In this document: positions 1 through 9,084 of the stretch, one piece after another | How the letters are laid out: every line of letters starts with the position of its first letter | Position numbering within the stretch: the first letter of the stretch is position 1 | Source: Filomicrobium sp. | GTDB taxonomy: Bacteria > Pseudomonadota > Alphaproteobacteria > Rhizobiales > Hyphomicrobiaceae | DNA length: 15,911 bases | Direction of reading: 5' to 3' | NCBI GenBank assembly: GCA_021775655.1 | Contig: JAJFHK010000419.1 | Coordinates: 1-15,911, forward strand | The notes under the pieces: generated by a model | Told to the model about the DNA's origin: nothing | The model's input: only the letters and a program-made list of their open reading frames with translations | Databases searched by the model: none | Position numbers and translations under genes: made by a program

Positions 1-960
1 CTGCCTGATATCGAGGTTTCAGCCCGCCAATTGTTCGGCATCGATAGCGATATTCAGGTCCCCGCCTATTCAAAGGCACTTGATCACGTCCCCGATCTCG
101 ACCCCGATTATCTCTTTAACAAAGACGTGACACTGGCGATCCTCGCCGGCTTCAAGCACAATCGCCGCGTCATGGTCCAGGGCTATCACGGCACCGGAAA
201 ATCGACGCACATCGAGCAGGTCGCAGCCCGCCTCAACTGGCCCTGTCTCCGCATCAATCTCGATAGCCACGTTTCACGTATCGATCTTGTTGGTAAGGAC
301 GCCATCGTACTCAAAGATGGTAAGCAGGTTACCGAATTCCGCGAAGGTATCCTCCCATTTGCGTTGCAATCGAACACCGCTCTCGTCTTCGATGAGTATG
401 ACGCCGGCCGTCCCGACGTCATGTTCGTCATTCAGCGCGTCCTTGAGGTCTCGGGTCGATTGACCCTGCTGGACCAATCGCGCGTCATCCGACCGCACAA
501 GGCATTCCGGCTATTCTCGACGACCAACACCATTGGCCTTGGAGATACCTCCGGTCTCTATCATGGCACCCAGCAACTAAACCAGGGCCAGCTCGACCGC
601 TGGTCGATTGTGGTAACGCTCAATTATTTGCCGCACGACGACGAAGTCGGCATCGTCCTCTCAAAGGTCAAATCGTTTGCCAAGAACGAGAAGAAGCGCC
701 AGGCGGTTTCCAACATGGTCCGAGTTGCTGATTTGACTAGGCAGGCATTCATCAACGGCGACCTATCGACCGTGATGAGCCCGCGAACCGTAATGACCTG
801 GGCGGAGAATGCGGAGATCTTCGCTGATATTGGTTTCGCATTCCGGCTGACGTTTCTAAACAAATGCGATGAACTCGAGCGCCCAATCGTTGCTGAACTT
901 TACCAGCGCTGCTTCGGCGAAGACCTCCCCGAGAGCTCCGCCAACGTCGCGCTCTCCTGA
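1..960 (+). CDS. cobS: Aerobic cobaltochelatase subunit CobS, 5'-truncated by window edge
   Basis: CobS is the AAA+ ATPase subunit of the CobN-CobS-CobT cobaltochelatase, which uses ATP to insert cobalt into hydrogenobyrinic acid a,c-diamide in the cytoplasm. The reading frame is open from base 1, and the first ten codons ([10 protein letters not shown]) already match the CobS N-terminus. The true start therefore lies a few codons upstream, and the TTG at 31 is not the start. Visible motifs are a Walker A (GYHGTGKST, window residues 61-69), a Walker B (ALVFDE, about 127-132) and a sensor-like FSTTNT. The AAA+ core shows no damage. The stop at 958-960 is 17 bases before the MaoC-like gene, so the two are probably co-transcribed. 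Family identity is near certain from the characteristic core [18 protein letters not shown]. Confidence 0.97.
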   Translation: MPDIEVSARQLFGIDSDIQVPAYSKALDHVPDLDPDYLFNKDVTLAILAGFKHNRRVMVQGYHGTGKSTHIEQVAARLNWPCLRINLDSHVSRIDLVGKDAIVLKDGKQVTEFREGILPFALQSNTALVFDEYDAGRPDVMFVIQRVLEVSGRLTLLDQSRVIRPHKAFRLFSTTNTIGLGDTSGLYHGTQQLNQGQLDRWSIVVTLNYLPHDDEVGIVLSKVKSFAKNEKKRQAVSNMVRVADLTRQAFINGDLSTVMSPRTVMTWAENAEIFADIGFAFRLTFLNKCDELERPIVAELYQRCFGEDLPESSANVALS

Positions 961-977
961 GCGGGGGATAATCCGCA

Positions 978-1484
978 TTGACGCAAGAATCCGAGAACCA
1001 GGCAGCTTCAGCCAAAACCTTTGCGATTGGCCGCGTCGTCTCACGCCGCTACGCGTTCACCGCCGAAAACATCAAGGCGTACGCCGAGATGGCCGGCGAC
1101 ACGAACCCGCTGCATCACGATCCCGAGCTGGCGACTGCCAGCCGCTTTGGCGAGATCATCGCAGCCGCAGCACACTCAACAGGAGTCTTGATTTCCGTTG
1201 CCGCCGACAAGTTCGCACGCAACGGCGAGTCTGTCGGCCTTGGCTTCAATCTGACCTTGCGGCGTGCCGTTAAAGCCGGGAGTGTGACGGATCTGATCTG
1301 GAAAATTACCGGCAAGGAATGGTCGGACAAATTAGGCGGCACTGTCGTCGAACTTGCAGGCGAGATACGCGATATCAATAGCAATCTGCCGCTGCTGCTT
1401 GCTGAAGGCCGCATGCTAGTTCTGAGCACTCCGGAGACTCAACCGCGAAACACCGCCGCCCCTTCGAGTGAACCTGCGTCATGA
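978..1484 (+). CDS. MaoC-like (R)-hydratase domain protein, hotdog fold
   Basis: A 168-residue single-domain MaoC-like protein. The (R)-specific enoyl-CoA hydratase motif is intact: [14 protein letters not shown] at residues 39-52, with Asp41, Asn43 and His46 in the positions of the catalytic Asp and His. It could hydrate an enoyl-CoA or dehydrate a hydroxyacyl-CoA; the substrate cannot be read from the sequence. The start is TTG at 978, the only start codon downstream of the in-frame stop at 969-971, with a GGGGG run about 10 bases upstream. The stop overlaps the cobT start as ATGA, which implies translational coupling. A hydratase between cobS and cobT is not explained by B12 chemistry. It may serve B12-dependent acyl-CoA metabolism, or be a noncatalytic hotdog protein. 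The last 20 or so residues are rich in Pro, Ser and Ala and look like a disordered tail. Confidence 0.88.
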   Translation: MTQESENQAASAKTFAIGRVVSRRYAFTAENIKAYAEMAGDTNPLHHDPELATASRFGEIIAAAAHSTGVLISVAADKFARNGESVGLGFNLTLRRAVKAGSVTDLIWKITGKEWSDKLGGTVVELAGEIRDINSNLPLLLAEGRMLVLSTPETQPRNTAAPSSEPAS

Positions 1485-3367
1485 CCATAAAACGCAAGGA
1501 ACCGCCCGTAGAACCCTTCAAGAGGTCACTGACGGCCTGCGTGCGCACAATCGCTGGCGACAGTGAGGTACAGGTCGCCTTTCATGCCGGCCAACCGCTG
1601 CTCGTTGGAAAGTCCGTTAATCTACCAGAACCTCCGCGCACGCCGACCAAACTTGAGATCGCCGTCCTGCGCGGTTGCGCAGACTCGCTTTCACTCCAGG
1701 CCGCCTGCCACGATAAGCGCTTGCACGAGCGCCTCGCTCCCTCGCACGGGCCAGCCCGAGATGCGTTTGAAGCAATGGAGCGGGCCCGCATCGAGGCGGT
1801 CGGATCCAATCGCATGGAAGGTGTGGCGCAAAACCTCACTGCCAAACTCGAAGCAAGCTACGCCCACGGCCGTTTCGCCAAAGTACGTTCCCGCGAAGAA
1901 GCACCATTGCCCGACGCACTTGCATTACTGGTTCGACAGCATTTGACCGGCGACGCCCCTCCCGAAAACGCCAAGGCCCTAGTTGACGAATGGCGTCCGT
2001 GGGTCGACGAACGCGCTGGCGATCTTTTCGAACGGCTAAGCGAGCACGTCGACGATCAAGAAGCGTTCGCTCGCCTCATGCAAGACATGTTGCGCGCCTT
2101 CGACCTGATCCAGGATGCTCAGGAGGCACAGGGGTCAGAGCAGGAAGAACAGGAGCCTGACGTTTCCGAGGGCGGCAGTGAATCGTCGGACGAGAACGAA
2201 GCAGGTGAAACTGGCACCGAAGAACAAGAACCCCAGGACGCCGCCGAGCAGGACAACCTTGGCGAACTCGACGAAAACGATCTGCCTGCTCCGGCTGACG
2301 AGAATGATAACGAAGAACTCCAAGGCGACGAATCCACCGAGACCTCGGAACCATGGCGGCCAAACGCCTCCGTACTCGATGACCCTGAATTATTCGGATA
2401 CAGGGTTTTCACTCGCGAACATGATGAAGAAGAAGCCGCAGAAAACCTTGCCACCCCTGAGGAACTCGATCGCCTGCGTGCCTTCCTCGACAAAGAACTG
2501 CGCGGCCTCTCCAGCGTTGTCGCCCGTCTCGCAAACCGATTGCAACGCCGCCTGATGGCACAACAAAATCGCGACTGGGATTTCGACCTTGAGGAAGGTG
2601 CACTCGATTCTTCAAGGCTGACCCGCGTTATCGTCGACCCCACCGCACCGCTGTCATTTAAGCAGGAAAGCGACATCAATTTCCGAGACACCGTCGTCAC
2701 GCTGCTGATCGATAACTCCGGCTCCATGCGCGGCCGGCCCATCCTGGTTGCCGCCTGTTGCGCCGACATACTAGCACGCACGTTGGAGCGCTGCGGCGTC
2801 AAAGTCGAGATCCTCGGCTTCACGACGCGCGCCTGGAAAGGCGGCCAGGCGCGCGAAGCCTGGCTAAATGATGGCAAGCCCCCTAACCCCGGCCGCCTCA
2901 ACGATCTTCGCCATATCGTCTACAAGACCGCCGATGCACCTTGGCGAAGAACCAAGCGTTCGCTCGCCTTGATGATGCGCGAAGGGCTGCTGAAGGAAAA
3001 CATTGACGGCGAGTCGCTCGCCTGGGCCCACCGGCGTCTCCTTGGCCGACCAGAGCAGCGCCGTATTCTGATGATGATCTCAGACGGAGCACCAGTCGAT
3101 GACTCGACCCTTTCGGTGAATTCACCACACTACCTTGAACATCACCTGCGCCAAGTGATCAACGAAATCGAAACCAAGAGCCCGGTCGAGCTGATTGCCA
3201 TCGGCATCGGCCACGATGTCACACGCTATTATCGCCGCGCCGTGACAATTACCGACCCGAGCGAACTTGCCGGAGCAATGACCGACAAGCTTGTTGAGCT
3301 GTTCGAAGAAAAAAGTGCTGCCGCGCCGAAACGCAGAGGCCGCAAGGGTCGCCATAGCCTGCATTGA
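1481..3367 (+). CDS. cobT: Aerobic cobaltochelatase subunit CobT
   Basis: CobT is the VWA-domain partner of CobS; together they form the ATP-driven chaperone complex that activates CobN for cobalt insertion. The 628 residues match the family's usual length of about 630. The order is an N-terminal helical region (about 1-215), a strongly acidic linker of Glu, Asp, Gln and Ser (about 221-290), a central helical segment, and a C-terminal VWA domain. The MIDAS motif DNSGSMRG has Asp411, Ser413 and Ser415, and a conserved [12 protein letters not shown] lies further on. The C-terminus is basic (KRRGRKGRH). The ATG sits in an ATGA overlap with the MaoC-like gene and lacks a strong Shine-Dalgarno, so its translation probably depends on the upstream gene. 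The acidic linker is normal for CobT and is not a sign of damage. Confidence 0.97.
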   Translation: MTIKRKEPPVEPFKRSLTACVRTIAGDSEVQVAFHAGQPLLVGKSVNLPEPPRTPTKLEIAVLRGCADSLSLQAACHDKRLHERLAPSHGPARDAFEAMERARIEAVGSNRMEGVAQNLTAKLEASYAHGRFAKVRSREEAPLPDALALLVRQHLTGDAPPENAKALVDEWRPWVDERAGDLFERLSEHVDDQEAFARLMQDMLRAFDLIQDAQEAQGSEQEEQEPDVSEGGSESSDENEAGETGTEEQEPQDAAEQDNLGELDENDLPAPADENDNEELQGDESTETSEPWRPNASVLDDPELFGYRVFTREHDEEEAAENLATPEELDRLRAFLDKELRGLSSVVARLANRLQRRLMAQQNRDWDFDLEEGALDSSRLTRVIVDPTAPLSFKQESDINFRDTVVTLLIDNSGSMRGRPILVAACCADILARTLERCGVKVEILGFTTRAWKGGQAREAWLNDGKPPNPGRLNDLRHIVYKTADAPWRRTKRSLALMMREGLLKENIDGESLAWAHRRLLGRPEQRRILMMISDGAPVDDSTLSVNSPHYLEHHLRQVINEIETKSPVELIAIGIGHDVTRYYRRAVTITDPSELAGAMTDKLVELFEEKSAAAPKRRGRKGRHSLH

Positions 3368-3375
3368 GGGCAACG

Positions 3376-4515
3376 ATGAAAGAGCCTGAGCTTGCGGTTT
3401 CCCCGCCCAGCCATGCAAGCCGGTTTCGGTTACGCAGATATGGCAGGCGTGTCGCCATCACTGTTTCGGTCTGCGTAGCTCTGGGCCTCACCTTTGCTGC
3501 GATCGACCAATCATCAGCTGAACCCAAACCTGACCCCAGGCGACTTGGCGTTCGCCAAATCAACGTTACCTCGAAGCCAATTGAATACTTCGACCGCACC
3601 AATTCGACAAAACGTCAATTCGGCAAGCTGACCTTTCTCGGCGGCCTCAGGTTGGAGAGCCCAGAAAAAAGCTTCGGCGGCTGGTCCGGCATCGCTATCG
3701 ACCCTGATGGCCAGGGATTAATCGCGGTCTCCGACGCCGGCCTGTGGATGACCGCGCGCCTTGATCTGAAAGACGGTCGGCCCGTCGCCTTCAAGGAAGC
3801 ACGCACCGGACCTCTGAAAGCGCTGAGCGGCAGCCCTCTCCGCCGCGAACGCGACCGCGACGCCGAAGCCGTCGAACTTATCTCGGGCACCACGAAAACG
3901 GGCAAACTCCTGATCGCATTCGAACAAAACCACCGCATCGGTCGCTTCAGCATCGACGCAAAAGGCGTTTCACCACCTCGTTCCTACATCCGTCCCGACA
4001 AGAAGCGCGGCAAGATGGATGCGCTGAAGGGCTTTGAAGCGATGACTGTTCTCACCAAGGGACGCTATCGCGGTAGTCTTATTGCCATCGCCGAGCACTT
4101 TCACGACCGAAACGGCGATCACACCGGTTGGTTTTGGACCCAAGGCAAAGCCAATGCTTTCACACTCAGCGATATCGGCGGCTATGACATCACTGGAATG
4201 GCGGCACTTCCAAACGGCGACCTGATCCTGCTCGAACGCCGCTTCAATTGGCTTGAAGGAATCAAGATGCGCCTGCGCTTGGTTCAGCTTGACGACCTCA
4301 AAGTCGGAGCAAGAATTGAAGGCGAAGTTCTCCTCGCAGCAACCATGGCGCAAGACATCGACAACATGGAAGGCCTATCCGTCCACCAGGACGCTCAAGG
4401 TAACGCCATCCTAACTCTCATCTCGGACGACAACTTCAACCGCTTGTTCCAACGCACGATCCTGCTGCAATTCAAGCTGGACAGCAGCGAAGAACAGCGT
4501 GTCGATGCCCGTTGA
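3376..4515 (+). CDS. Secreted esterase-like-activity-of-phytase family protein
   Basis: A 379-residue protein with an N-terminal signal peptide: a basic segment RFRLRRYGRR at residues 16-25, a hydrophobic core to about 42, and probable cleavage after SSA at residue 48. The body resembles the phytase-like domain called esterase-like activity of phytase (a beta-propeller-like fold), with WSGIAIDPDG, DAEAVEL, GFEAMTVL, NMEGLSV and ISDDNFN as recurring blade motifs. The enzymatic activity and substrate are unknown, and the protein is predicted to be periplasmic. The ATG at 3376 is chosen because GAGGG lies five bases upstream; a TTG at 3364 overlapping the cobT stop is possible but less likely. 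It follows cobT by eight bases in the same operon. Its relation to cobalamin is not evident from the sequence. Confidence 0.87.
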   Translation: MKEPELAVSPPSHASRFRLRRYGRRVAITVSVCVALGLTFAAIDQSSAEPKPDPRRLGVRQINVTSKPIEYFDRTNSTKRQFGKLTFLGGLRLESPEKSFGGWSGIAIDPDGQGLIAVSDAGLWMTARLDLKDGRPVAFKEARTGPLKALSGSPLRRERDRDAEAVELISGTTKTGKLLIAFEQNHRIGRFSIDAKGVSPPRSYIRPDKKRGKMDALKGFEAMTVLTKGRYRGSLIAIAEHFHDRNGDHTGWFWTQGKANAFTLSDIGGYDITGMAALPNGDLILLERRFNWLEGIKMRLRLVQLDDLKVGARIEGEVLLAATMAQDIDNMEGLSVHQDAQGNAILTLISDDNFNRLFQRTILLQFKLDSSEEQRVDAR

Positions 4516-4607
4516 GAGTTCGCGCATCCAAAACCAGAGGATTCAGTAAATTACATTGGGCGACTTGCCACCGGAACCTGACGCCAACAGCTATTGTCGA
4601 TGACTCC

Positions 4608-5273
4608 TCAAGCGTTGACCGACACGCTTACATGCTGCTGCTGACCAGACGTAGCGCCCTTTGCATCAGAAACGATTGTATCAAATCCCGCAGTCGGCGC
4701 GCTTGCCCCATCATGCACAAATATCACCTGACCGCTTTCAAGATCGGCCTGAGTGAACGAGCTGACAGATGTCGATCGGGCAGACTCTAATGCAACGAAC
4801 CCGTTCGTCGGCTTACTCACCGCAAAGGTGAGATCCTTAGCGTCGTCATCGGGATCGAATGCAGTTAGATCGGTTGTCGTAATCTGCACTGAACCGCCCC
4901 GGTCGACGCTTAGGTGGAGATCGCCAGCCATGTGCGGGGGGATATTTCGCAGCGTCGCACTAAGCTCACCGCCTTGATCCATTGAGATCTTGCCGTATTC
5001 GACTTTCCCGCTAACCGAACCGGTTTGCCCGATACGGATCAGCTCATGAATAGAAACGTCACCTTGGACAGCCCCATGCACCTCGGCGTTCTTCGCCTTC
5101 AGCGAACCAAAGACCCCACCTGTCTCGCTAATCATTACCGATTGCGCCGACAGATTACCTTGCACACGACCGTTGACGATAATCCCACCCTTAGAGATGA
5201 TATCACCCTCAATGACCAAATCGGACCCAATGACGCTACTCTTTGCTGGCTCGCTCAATGAGTTACTCCACAC
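4608..5273 (-). CDS. Bactofilin with C-terminal cadherin/CSPG-like domain
   Basis: A 221-residue protein in two parts. Residues about 12-107 are a bactofilin (polymer-forming cytoskeletal) domain with the typical right-handed beta-helix pattern: VIGSDLVIEGDIISKGG, VNGRVQGNLSA, EVHGAVQGDV, GSVSGKVEYGKI. Bactofilins self-assemble into filaments on the inner side of the membrane without nucleotide. Residues about 116-221 differ: DLTAFDPDDDAKDLTFAVSK, NGFVALE, SSFTQADLESGQVIFVHDGA and GFDTIVSDAKG follow the cadherin-like/CSPG repeat normally found in large surface adhesins. I see no signal peptide or membrane segment. The start is GTG at 5273, the only start codon before an in-frame upstream stop, with GAAGAG a few bases upstream. 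The gene converges with the phytase-like gene and diverges from the gene at 5518. Confidence 0.9.
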   Translation of the reverse strand: MWSNSLSEPAKSSVIGSDLVIEGDIISKGGIIVNGRVQGNLSAQSVMISETGGVFGSLKAKNAEVHGAVQGDVSIHELIRIGQTGSVSGKVEYGKISMDQGGELSATLRNIPPHMAGDLHLSVDRGGSVQITTTDLTAFDPDDDAKDLTFAVSKPTNGFVALESARSTSVSSFTQADLESGQVIFVHDGASAPTAGFDTIVSDAKGATSGQQQHVSVSVNA

Positions 5274-5468
5274 ATACTCTTCTGGACCGCAGCCCCGCGT
5301 CCGGGATGATAACTAAAACATTGAGGAAAGCTAGTCGGCACCCGCAGCGCACCCCCGTACTGATCATAACCGTAAATATGGCCGTGTGGCATTTCCATGG
5401 TGGACGCCCGCAGCAAGCACTCGCATGTTGTCCGTTGCTGTCGAGCGAATTACTAAGACCGACGAGGC

Positions 5469-5492
5469 ACAGATCGGCAAGCAATGATCTGT
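5469..5492. promoter_or_regulatory. Perfect 7-bp inverted repeat, candidate operator
   Basis: ACAGATC (5469-5475) and GATCTGT (5486-5492) are perfect inverted arms around a 10-base spacer. The repeat ends 25 bases before the ATG at 5518. It lies in the 244-bp divergent spacer (5274-5517) between the bactofilin and the secreted protein. Two arms about 17 bases apart centre to centre suit a dimeric regulator. I saw no other clear signal in this spacer apart from the Shine-Dalgarno of the downstream gene. Confidence 0.4.
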
Positions 5493-5517
5493 TGATTTCA
5501 AACGAGCGGAGGACGGC

Positions 5518-5967
5518 ATGGAAGCCAAGCGCGCCACAATCGGGATCTTGGCAGCAGCCGCAACGCTCATCGTTTTTGCACCAAACTCAAGTTTCGCCGC
5601 CGATGACGATACACCACCGCTCACCACCGCGGAATTGAAGGCGTTGCTGACCGGCAATAGTTTGGCAGGCAACGGCAAGGTCAACGACCCTGCCGAACCC
5701 TACGACTGGGTTGCGCATTATGCCGCCGACGGCACCGTTCGAATGAAGCTCAAGCCGGAGTGGGGCGGCACGTTGATGACTGGTCGCTGGTGGCTAACAG
5801 ATGACGGCCAGCAATGCCGCGAATTCGAAACGGGTCACGGCAAGGAGGGGTGCTGGCACTTTATGCGCGAAGGCAAGTACGTTCGTTTCTTGCCATCCAG
5901 AGGCGTCGCCGTCGAAGGGCGAGCGGTCATGCTAAAAGGCGATCAGATAGAAAGAAGCGGCAACTAA
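5518..5967 (+). CDS. Small secreted protein of unknown function, DUF995-like
   Basis: A 149-residue protein with a clear signal peptide: a basic MEAKR start, a hydrophobic core at residues 8-20, and probable cleavage after SFA at residue 27. The mature part of about 120 residues begins with LTTAELKALLTGNSLAG and continues HYAADGTVRM, GRWWLTDDGQQC and EGCWHFMREGK. Cys100 and Cys112 could form a periplasmic disulfide. The order 'TAEL-LL-GN ... YAADGT ... GRW ... C ... CW' resembles small rhizobial periplasmic proteins of the DUF995 type, but I am not certain of the family and no function can be given. The start is well supported by GGAGGA at 5508-5513. The gene stands alone, diverging from the bactofilin gene and converging with the sensor kinase. 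Confidence 0.75.
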   Translation: MEAKRATIGILAAAATLIVFAPNSSFAADDDTPPLTTAELKALLTGNSLAGNGKVNDPAEPYDWVAHYAADGTVRMKLKPEWGGTLMTGRWWLTDDGQQCREFETGHGKEGCWHFMREGKYVRFLPSRGVAVEGRAVMLKGDQIERSGN

Positions 5968-6015
5968 TTCTAGAGTTGGGCGCCGACCACCAAGCCTCTC
6001 GGTCGTCAGCCTGGG

Positions 6016-8754
6016 TCAGTTCGCTGTTACCGCAGGTAGACGGAACCAGAAAGTTGCTCCATCGCCGATCTCGCTCTCGACACCGATTTCGCCACCAAAG
6101 TACTTTATTATTTCAACGCAGATTGGCAGACCAAGCCCTGTACCTTTAGGCTTGTCGGTGAGCATGTTCCCGACTTGTTGGAAGCGCTGGAAAACCTTGG
6201 CGTGATCCCCGGGTGCAATGCCTAACCCGTTGTCTTTCACACGGACGACGAGGGCATCATCAATATTCTCAGCCGTAACGCGAACAACGCCGTCCTTCTT
6301 GTCACAGAACTTCGTGGCGTTGGAGATCAAATTCACGATGACTTGGGTTAATCGATCCGAATCGGCATTGACGGTTGGAAGGTCCGGCGCAATATCGGTT
6401 TCCAGTCTGATCTTGCGATCTTCCTGGCGGAATGGTCCGCTCGTGGCAATGAGGGCGTCTTGAATGACCGGTCCCGATGCGGTTTCTTGAAGCTGCCAAT
6501 CGATTTGGCCAGCTTCCATTTTTGCCATGTCTAGAATGTCGTCGATCAGCCTCGTCAGGCGCTCGCTTTCCTTGACAATGATGTTTACGAATTCTTTCTT
6601 TTTCTCGTCTGGCATGTCGGGGTTGTCAAAAATAATCTCGGCGAATGATCGAATGGAAGTCAGCGGCGTGCGCAGCTCATGACTGACTGTTGAAATGAAG
6701 CCGTCCTTCAGCCGGTCGAGTTCCTTGAGGCGCGTATTTGCTGCCTTCAAGTCATCTGTCGCAATCTCCAATTCGCGCGACTTCTGCTCAAGGCGCCGGC
6801 TGTACTCAATGACCTGAGAAGCCTCATCAAGCATCTCCATCATTTCATCAAGATCGTGCAATTCCTCGCGCACGACTGAGGCAGTCATAATCCGGGCGCT
6901 CGCCGTACCGATTGCGCCCGCAAGTTGGCGCTCACCGAAAGCAACCAAGTTGGCGTCAGCAGGACTGTCGTCTGCAAATTTCCTACCCAATGACAGCTCG
7001 TACTGTCCAAACGCTTCCTGCATGCGCGCCTCTCCGACAAAACGCGCCACCAGTTGTCTGATTTCTCCAACAGCTGCACTGCCGCGCCAAACCCGGTGCC
7101 CATCAGAACCATCGCGGAAGACGTCGACGAATTGAATGGCTTGGCTTCGTTCAATTACGCTTCGCGACGTCCACAACGAAACAAGGATGAACGAACCGAT
7201 GTTAAATACCAGTGTCCAGAACAGTGCGTGGCTGATCGGGTCCAAGCCCTGCAGTCCCAGCAACGAATAGGGTTTCAACATCTCAATGGAGAACGGTCCG
7301 TGTTCCAGGAATGACGCAGGGATCCAGCCCGAACGCGCAAATGACGGAATAAGTAACGTATAGGCCCATAACACAAATCCCGCAGTCAGCCCGGCAGTGG
7401 CACCCGCGCGATTACCGCGCTTCCAATATAGACCCGCCAGGATCGGTGGTGCAAATTGGGCGGCCGCAGTAAATGAGACAAGCCCGATCGAGACGAGTGC
7501 ATACGAGTCGCCAATCAGTCGGACATAAACATACCCCAGCAACAGTAGCAGCGCGATCGTACATCGCCGTATCGTCAGAATGAGGCCACTCAAGTCAGCG
7601 CGCTCGGAAAGGTGCAGCTTGCGCATTCGCAAAAGGAAAGGCATCACGAGATCGTTTGAGACCATCGTACTAAGAGCCACCGTCGCCACGATAATCATCG
7701 CTGTTGCTGCCGACAGGCCGCCAATGAAAGCGAACAGCGCCAGGGCCTCCTGCTTTTCGGCCATCGGCAAAGTCAACATAAACGTATCTGCATTCACTGT
7801 GCCGTCGGGAAATCGCAACAGGCCACCAAATGCGATCGGCAGCACGAAAATATTGATCAAGAAAAGATAGAGAGGGACGAGCCAAATCGCCTTTTTCAAA
7901 TGTTCTTCATTCACGCATTCGACGATCGTGACTTGGAACTGCCGGGGTAGAAAAATAATCGCACACATAGACAAGAGAGTCAGTGACACCCAGCTCGTAT
8001 AGCCCCCTGAACCCTCAATGGTGAATAGGCTGGCTAGCTTTCCGGAGGCCTGAGCTTTCTCGAATATGTCACCGAAACCGTCATACATGCCGAACGTGAC
8101 AAACAGACCGACGGCGAGAAAAGCCAGGAGTTTCACAACCGACTCGAAAGCAACAGCCGCGACCATTCCCTCGTGATGCTCGCTGGCATCGATATGGCGA
8201 GTGCCGAAGAGTATGGCGAACATGCCCAGGAAAACTGAAACGTAAAGGGCTGTGTCTGCAAATATCGAAACACTATCCGAGTTCGACGGCACCGAGGCAA
8301 CCCACGGATACTGCAGCAGCATTGTGAAGCTAGTGGAGACCGCTTTCAGCTGCAGCGAGATGTAGGGCATGATGCCCACCACAGCAATTATCGTAGCAAG
8401 GCCACTCAGCGTTGCGCTCTTGCCGTATCGCGACGCAATGAAATCAGCAATCGATGTGATCCGATGGACCTTGGAAATACGGATTATCTTCCGCAACACG
8501 AACCAGCCAAGAATAAATGTTAGCGTCGGTCCAAGGTAGATAGGCAAAAAGCCTACACCATTCGAGGCAGCGCGACCGACGCTTCCATAGAAGGTCCAGG
8601 ACGTGCAGTAGACGGCGATCGAGAGGGCATAAATATATGGATTGGAGATAATACTTCGGTTCTGATCAGCGCGCTTGTCGCCCCAGTATGCAATGGCAAA
8701 CAGGATGCAAAGGTAGAGGCAGGCGACGGAAACTATGATCCAGCCTTGCAACAC
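6016..8754 (-). CDS. Sodium/solute symporter-type sensor histidine kinase (SSS-STAC-HisKA-HATPase)
   Basis: A 912-residue membrane sensor kinase. Residues about 1-520 form an SSS-family (PutP-like) transporter domain with many hydrophobic segments. Residues about 555-630 look like the STAC segment that links SSS domains to kinases in the CbrA/CrbS group (for example IRQLVARFVGEARMQEAFGQY read across 565-585). A probable coiled coil follows (about 635-690), rich in Glu and Leu. The HisKA motif STVSHELRTPLTS carries phospho-acceptor His692. The ATPase domain has the N box NLISNATKF (808-816), G1 DNGLGIAP (841-848) and G2 GTGLGLP (871-877). All catalytic motifs are intact. No PAS domain is evident between STAC and HisKA. 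The likely start is GTG at 8754, or TTG three bases on; AAAGG lies just upstream. It is the last gene of an operon with a receiver protein and a two-TM protein. By analogy with CrbS and CbrA it may sense acetate, amino acids or another small solute; this is inference. Confidence 0.93.
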   Translation of the reverse strand: MLQGWIIVSVACLYLCILFAIAYWGDKRADQNRSIISNPYIYALSIAVYCTSWTFYGSVGRAASNGVGFLPIYLGPTLTFILGWFVLRKIIRISKVHRITSIADFIASRYGKSATLSGLATIIAVVGIMPYISLQLKAVSTSFTMLLQYPWVASVPSNSDSVSIFADTALYVSVFLGMFAILFGTRHIDASEHHEGMVAAVAFESVVKLLAFLAVGLFVTFGMYDGFGDIFEKAQASGKLASLFTIEGSGGYTSWVSLTLLSMCAIIFLPRQFQVTIVECVNEEHLKKAIWLVPLYLFLINIFVLPIAFGGLLRFPDGTVNADTFMLTLPMAEKQEALALFAFIGGLSAATAMIIVATVALSTMVSNDLVMPFLLRMRKLHLSERADLSGLILTIRRCTIALLLLLGYVYVRLIGDSYALVSIGLVSFTAAAQFAPPILAGLYWKRGNRAGATAGLTAGFVLWAYTLLIPSFARSGWIPASFLEHGPFSIEMLKPYSLLGLQGLDPISHALFWTLVFNIGSFILVSLWTSRSVIERSQAIQFVDVFRDGSDGHRVWRGSAAVGEIRQLVARFVGEARMQEAFGQYELSLGRKFADDSPADANLVAFGERQLAGAIGTASARIMTASVVREELHDLDEMMEMLDEASQVIEYSRRLEQKSRELEIATDDLKAANTRLKELDRLKDGFISTVSHELRTPLTSIRSFAEIIFDNPDMPDEKKKEFVNIIVKESERLTRLIDDILDMAKMEAGQIDWQLQETASGPVIQDALIATSGPFRQEDRKIRLETDIAPDLPTVNADSDRLTQVIVNLISNATKFCDKKDGVVRVTAENIDDALVVRVKDNGLGIAPGDHAKVFQRFQQVGNMLTDKPKGTGLGLPICVEIIKYFGGEIGVESEIGDGATFWFRLPAVTAN

Positions 8755-8759
8755 AACCT

Positions 8760-9029
8760 TTACGCCCCTTCTGGATCGCCGGACGCTGAATTTTGCGTAT
8801 GGTCATCAGCGGGCGGGTAGTTTTCGGTTGCGGGAGGGGAAAATTCAGCGACGAGCGCCAGAAGAACAATGAGCAGTGCCCAGGCAGCGAATAAGTACAA
8901 GTAGAGCGCTGGCACGCCTGCAACCAGCACAGGCTCATCAAAGATCGTTAGCAGCGGCGGATTGAGTAGCAGGACGCCGAGAAGAAATAGTGCAACCAGG
9001 CGTTCTGCTAATAGGTGGTTGGTGTTCAT
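8760..9029 (-). CDS. Small two-TM protein paired with SSS sensor kinase
   Basis: An 89-residue protein with two hydrophobic segments: LVALFLLGVLLLNPPLL near the N-terminus, then VPALYLYLFAAWALLIVLLALV. A short, acidic, Pro-rich, soluble C-terminus follows. The chosen ATG at 9029 has AAGGG seven bases upstream. An ATG at 9059 would add ten residues (MTGAGAKGAA) but lacks a good Shine-Dalgarno. The stop is only five bases before the kinase start, so the two products are probably made together. The segment PALYLYLFAAWALLI resembles small accessory subunits of SSS-family transporters (the DUF3311/DUF4212 type), so it may be a second subunit of the transporter domain. Family assignment is tentative; the existence of the gene is well supported by hydropathy and spacing. 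Confidence 0.75.
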   Translation of the reverse strand: MNTNHLLAERLVALFLLGVLLLNPPLLTIFDEPVLVAGVPALYLYLFAAWALLIVLLALVAEFSPPATENYPPADDHTQNSASGDPEGA

Positions 9030-9084
9030 CGCCGCGCCCTTAGCACCTGCACCGGTCATCTTGATTCGACCAGCGCGACCTCAC

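Noticed and set aside
2142..2352. Acidic low-complexity stretch in cobT as a sign of frameshift or repeat expansion
   Set aside because: An acidic linker between the N-terminal region and VWA domain is normal for CobT, and the frame is intact on both sides.
4512..4790. 92-codon + strand open frame after the phytase-like gene
   Set aside because: It lies antisense to the bactofilin fusion end, has no clear Shine-Dalgarno and no protein-like features, while the bactofilin frame has clear domain motifs.
5984..6005. Hairpin between the convergent secreted-protein and kinase genes as a bidirectional terminator
   Set aside because: Only five pairs (CGACC/GGTCG) with a 12-base loop and no flanking T-run; too weak to call.
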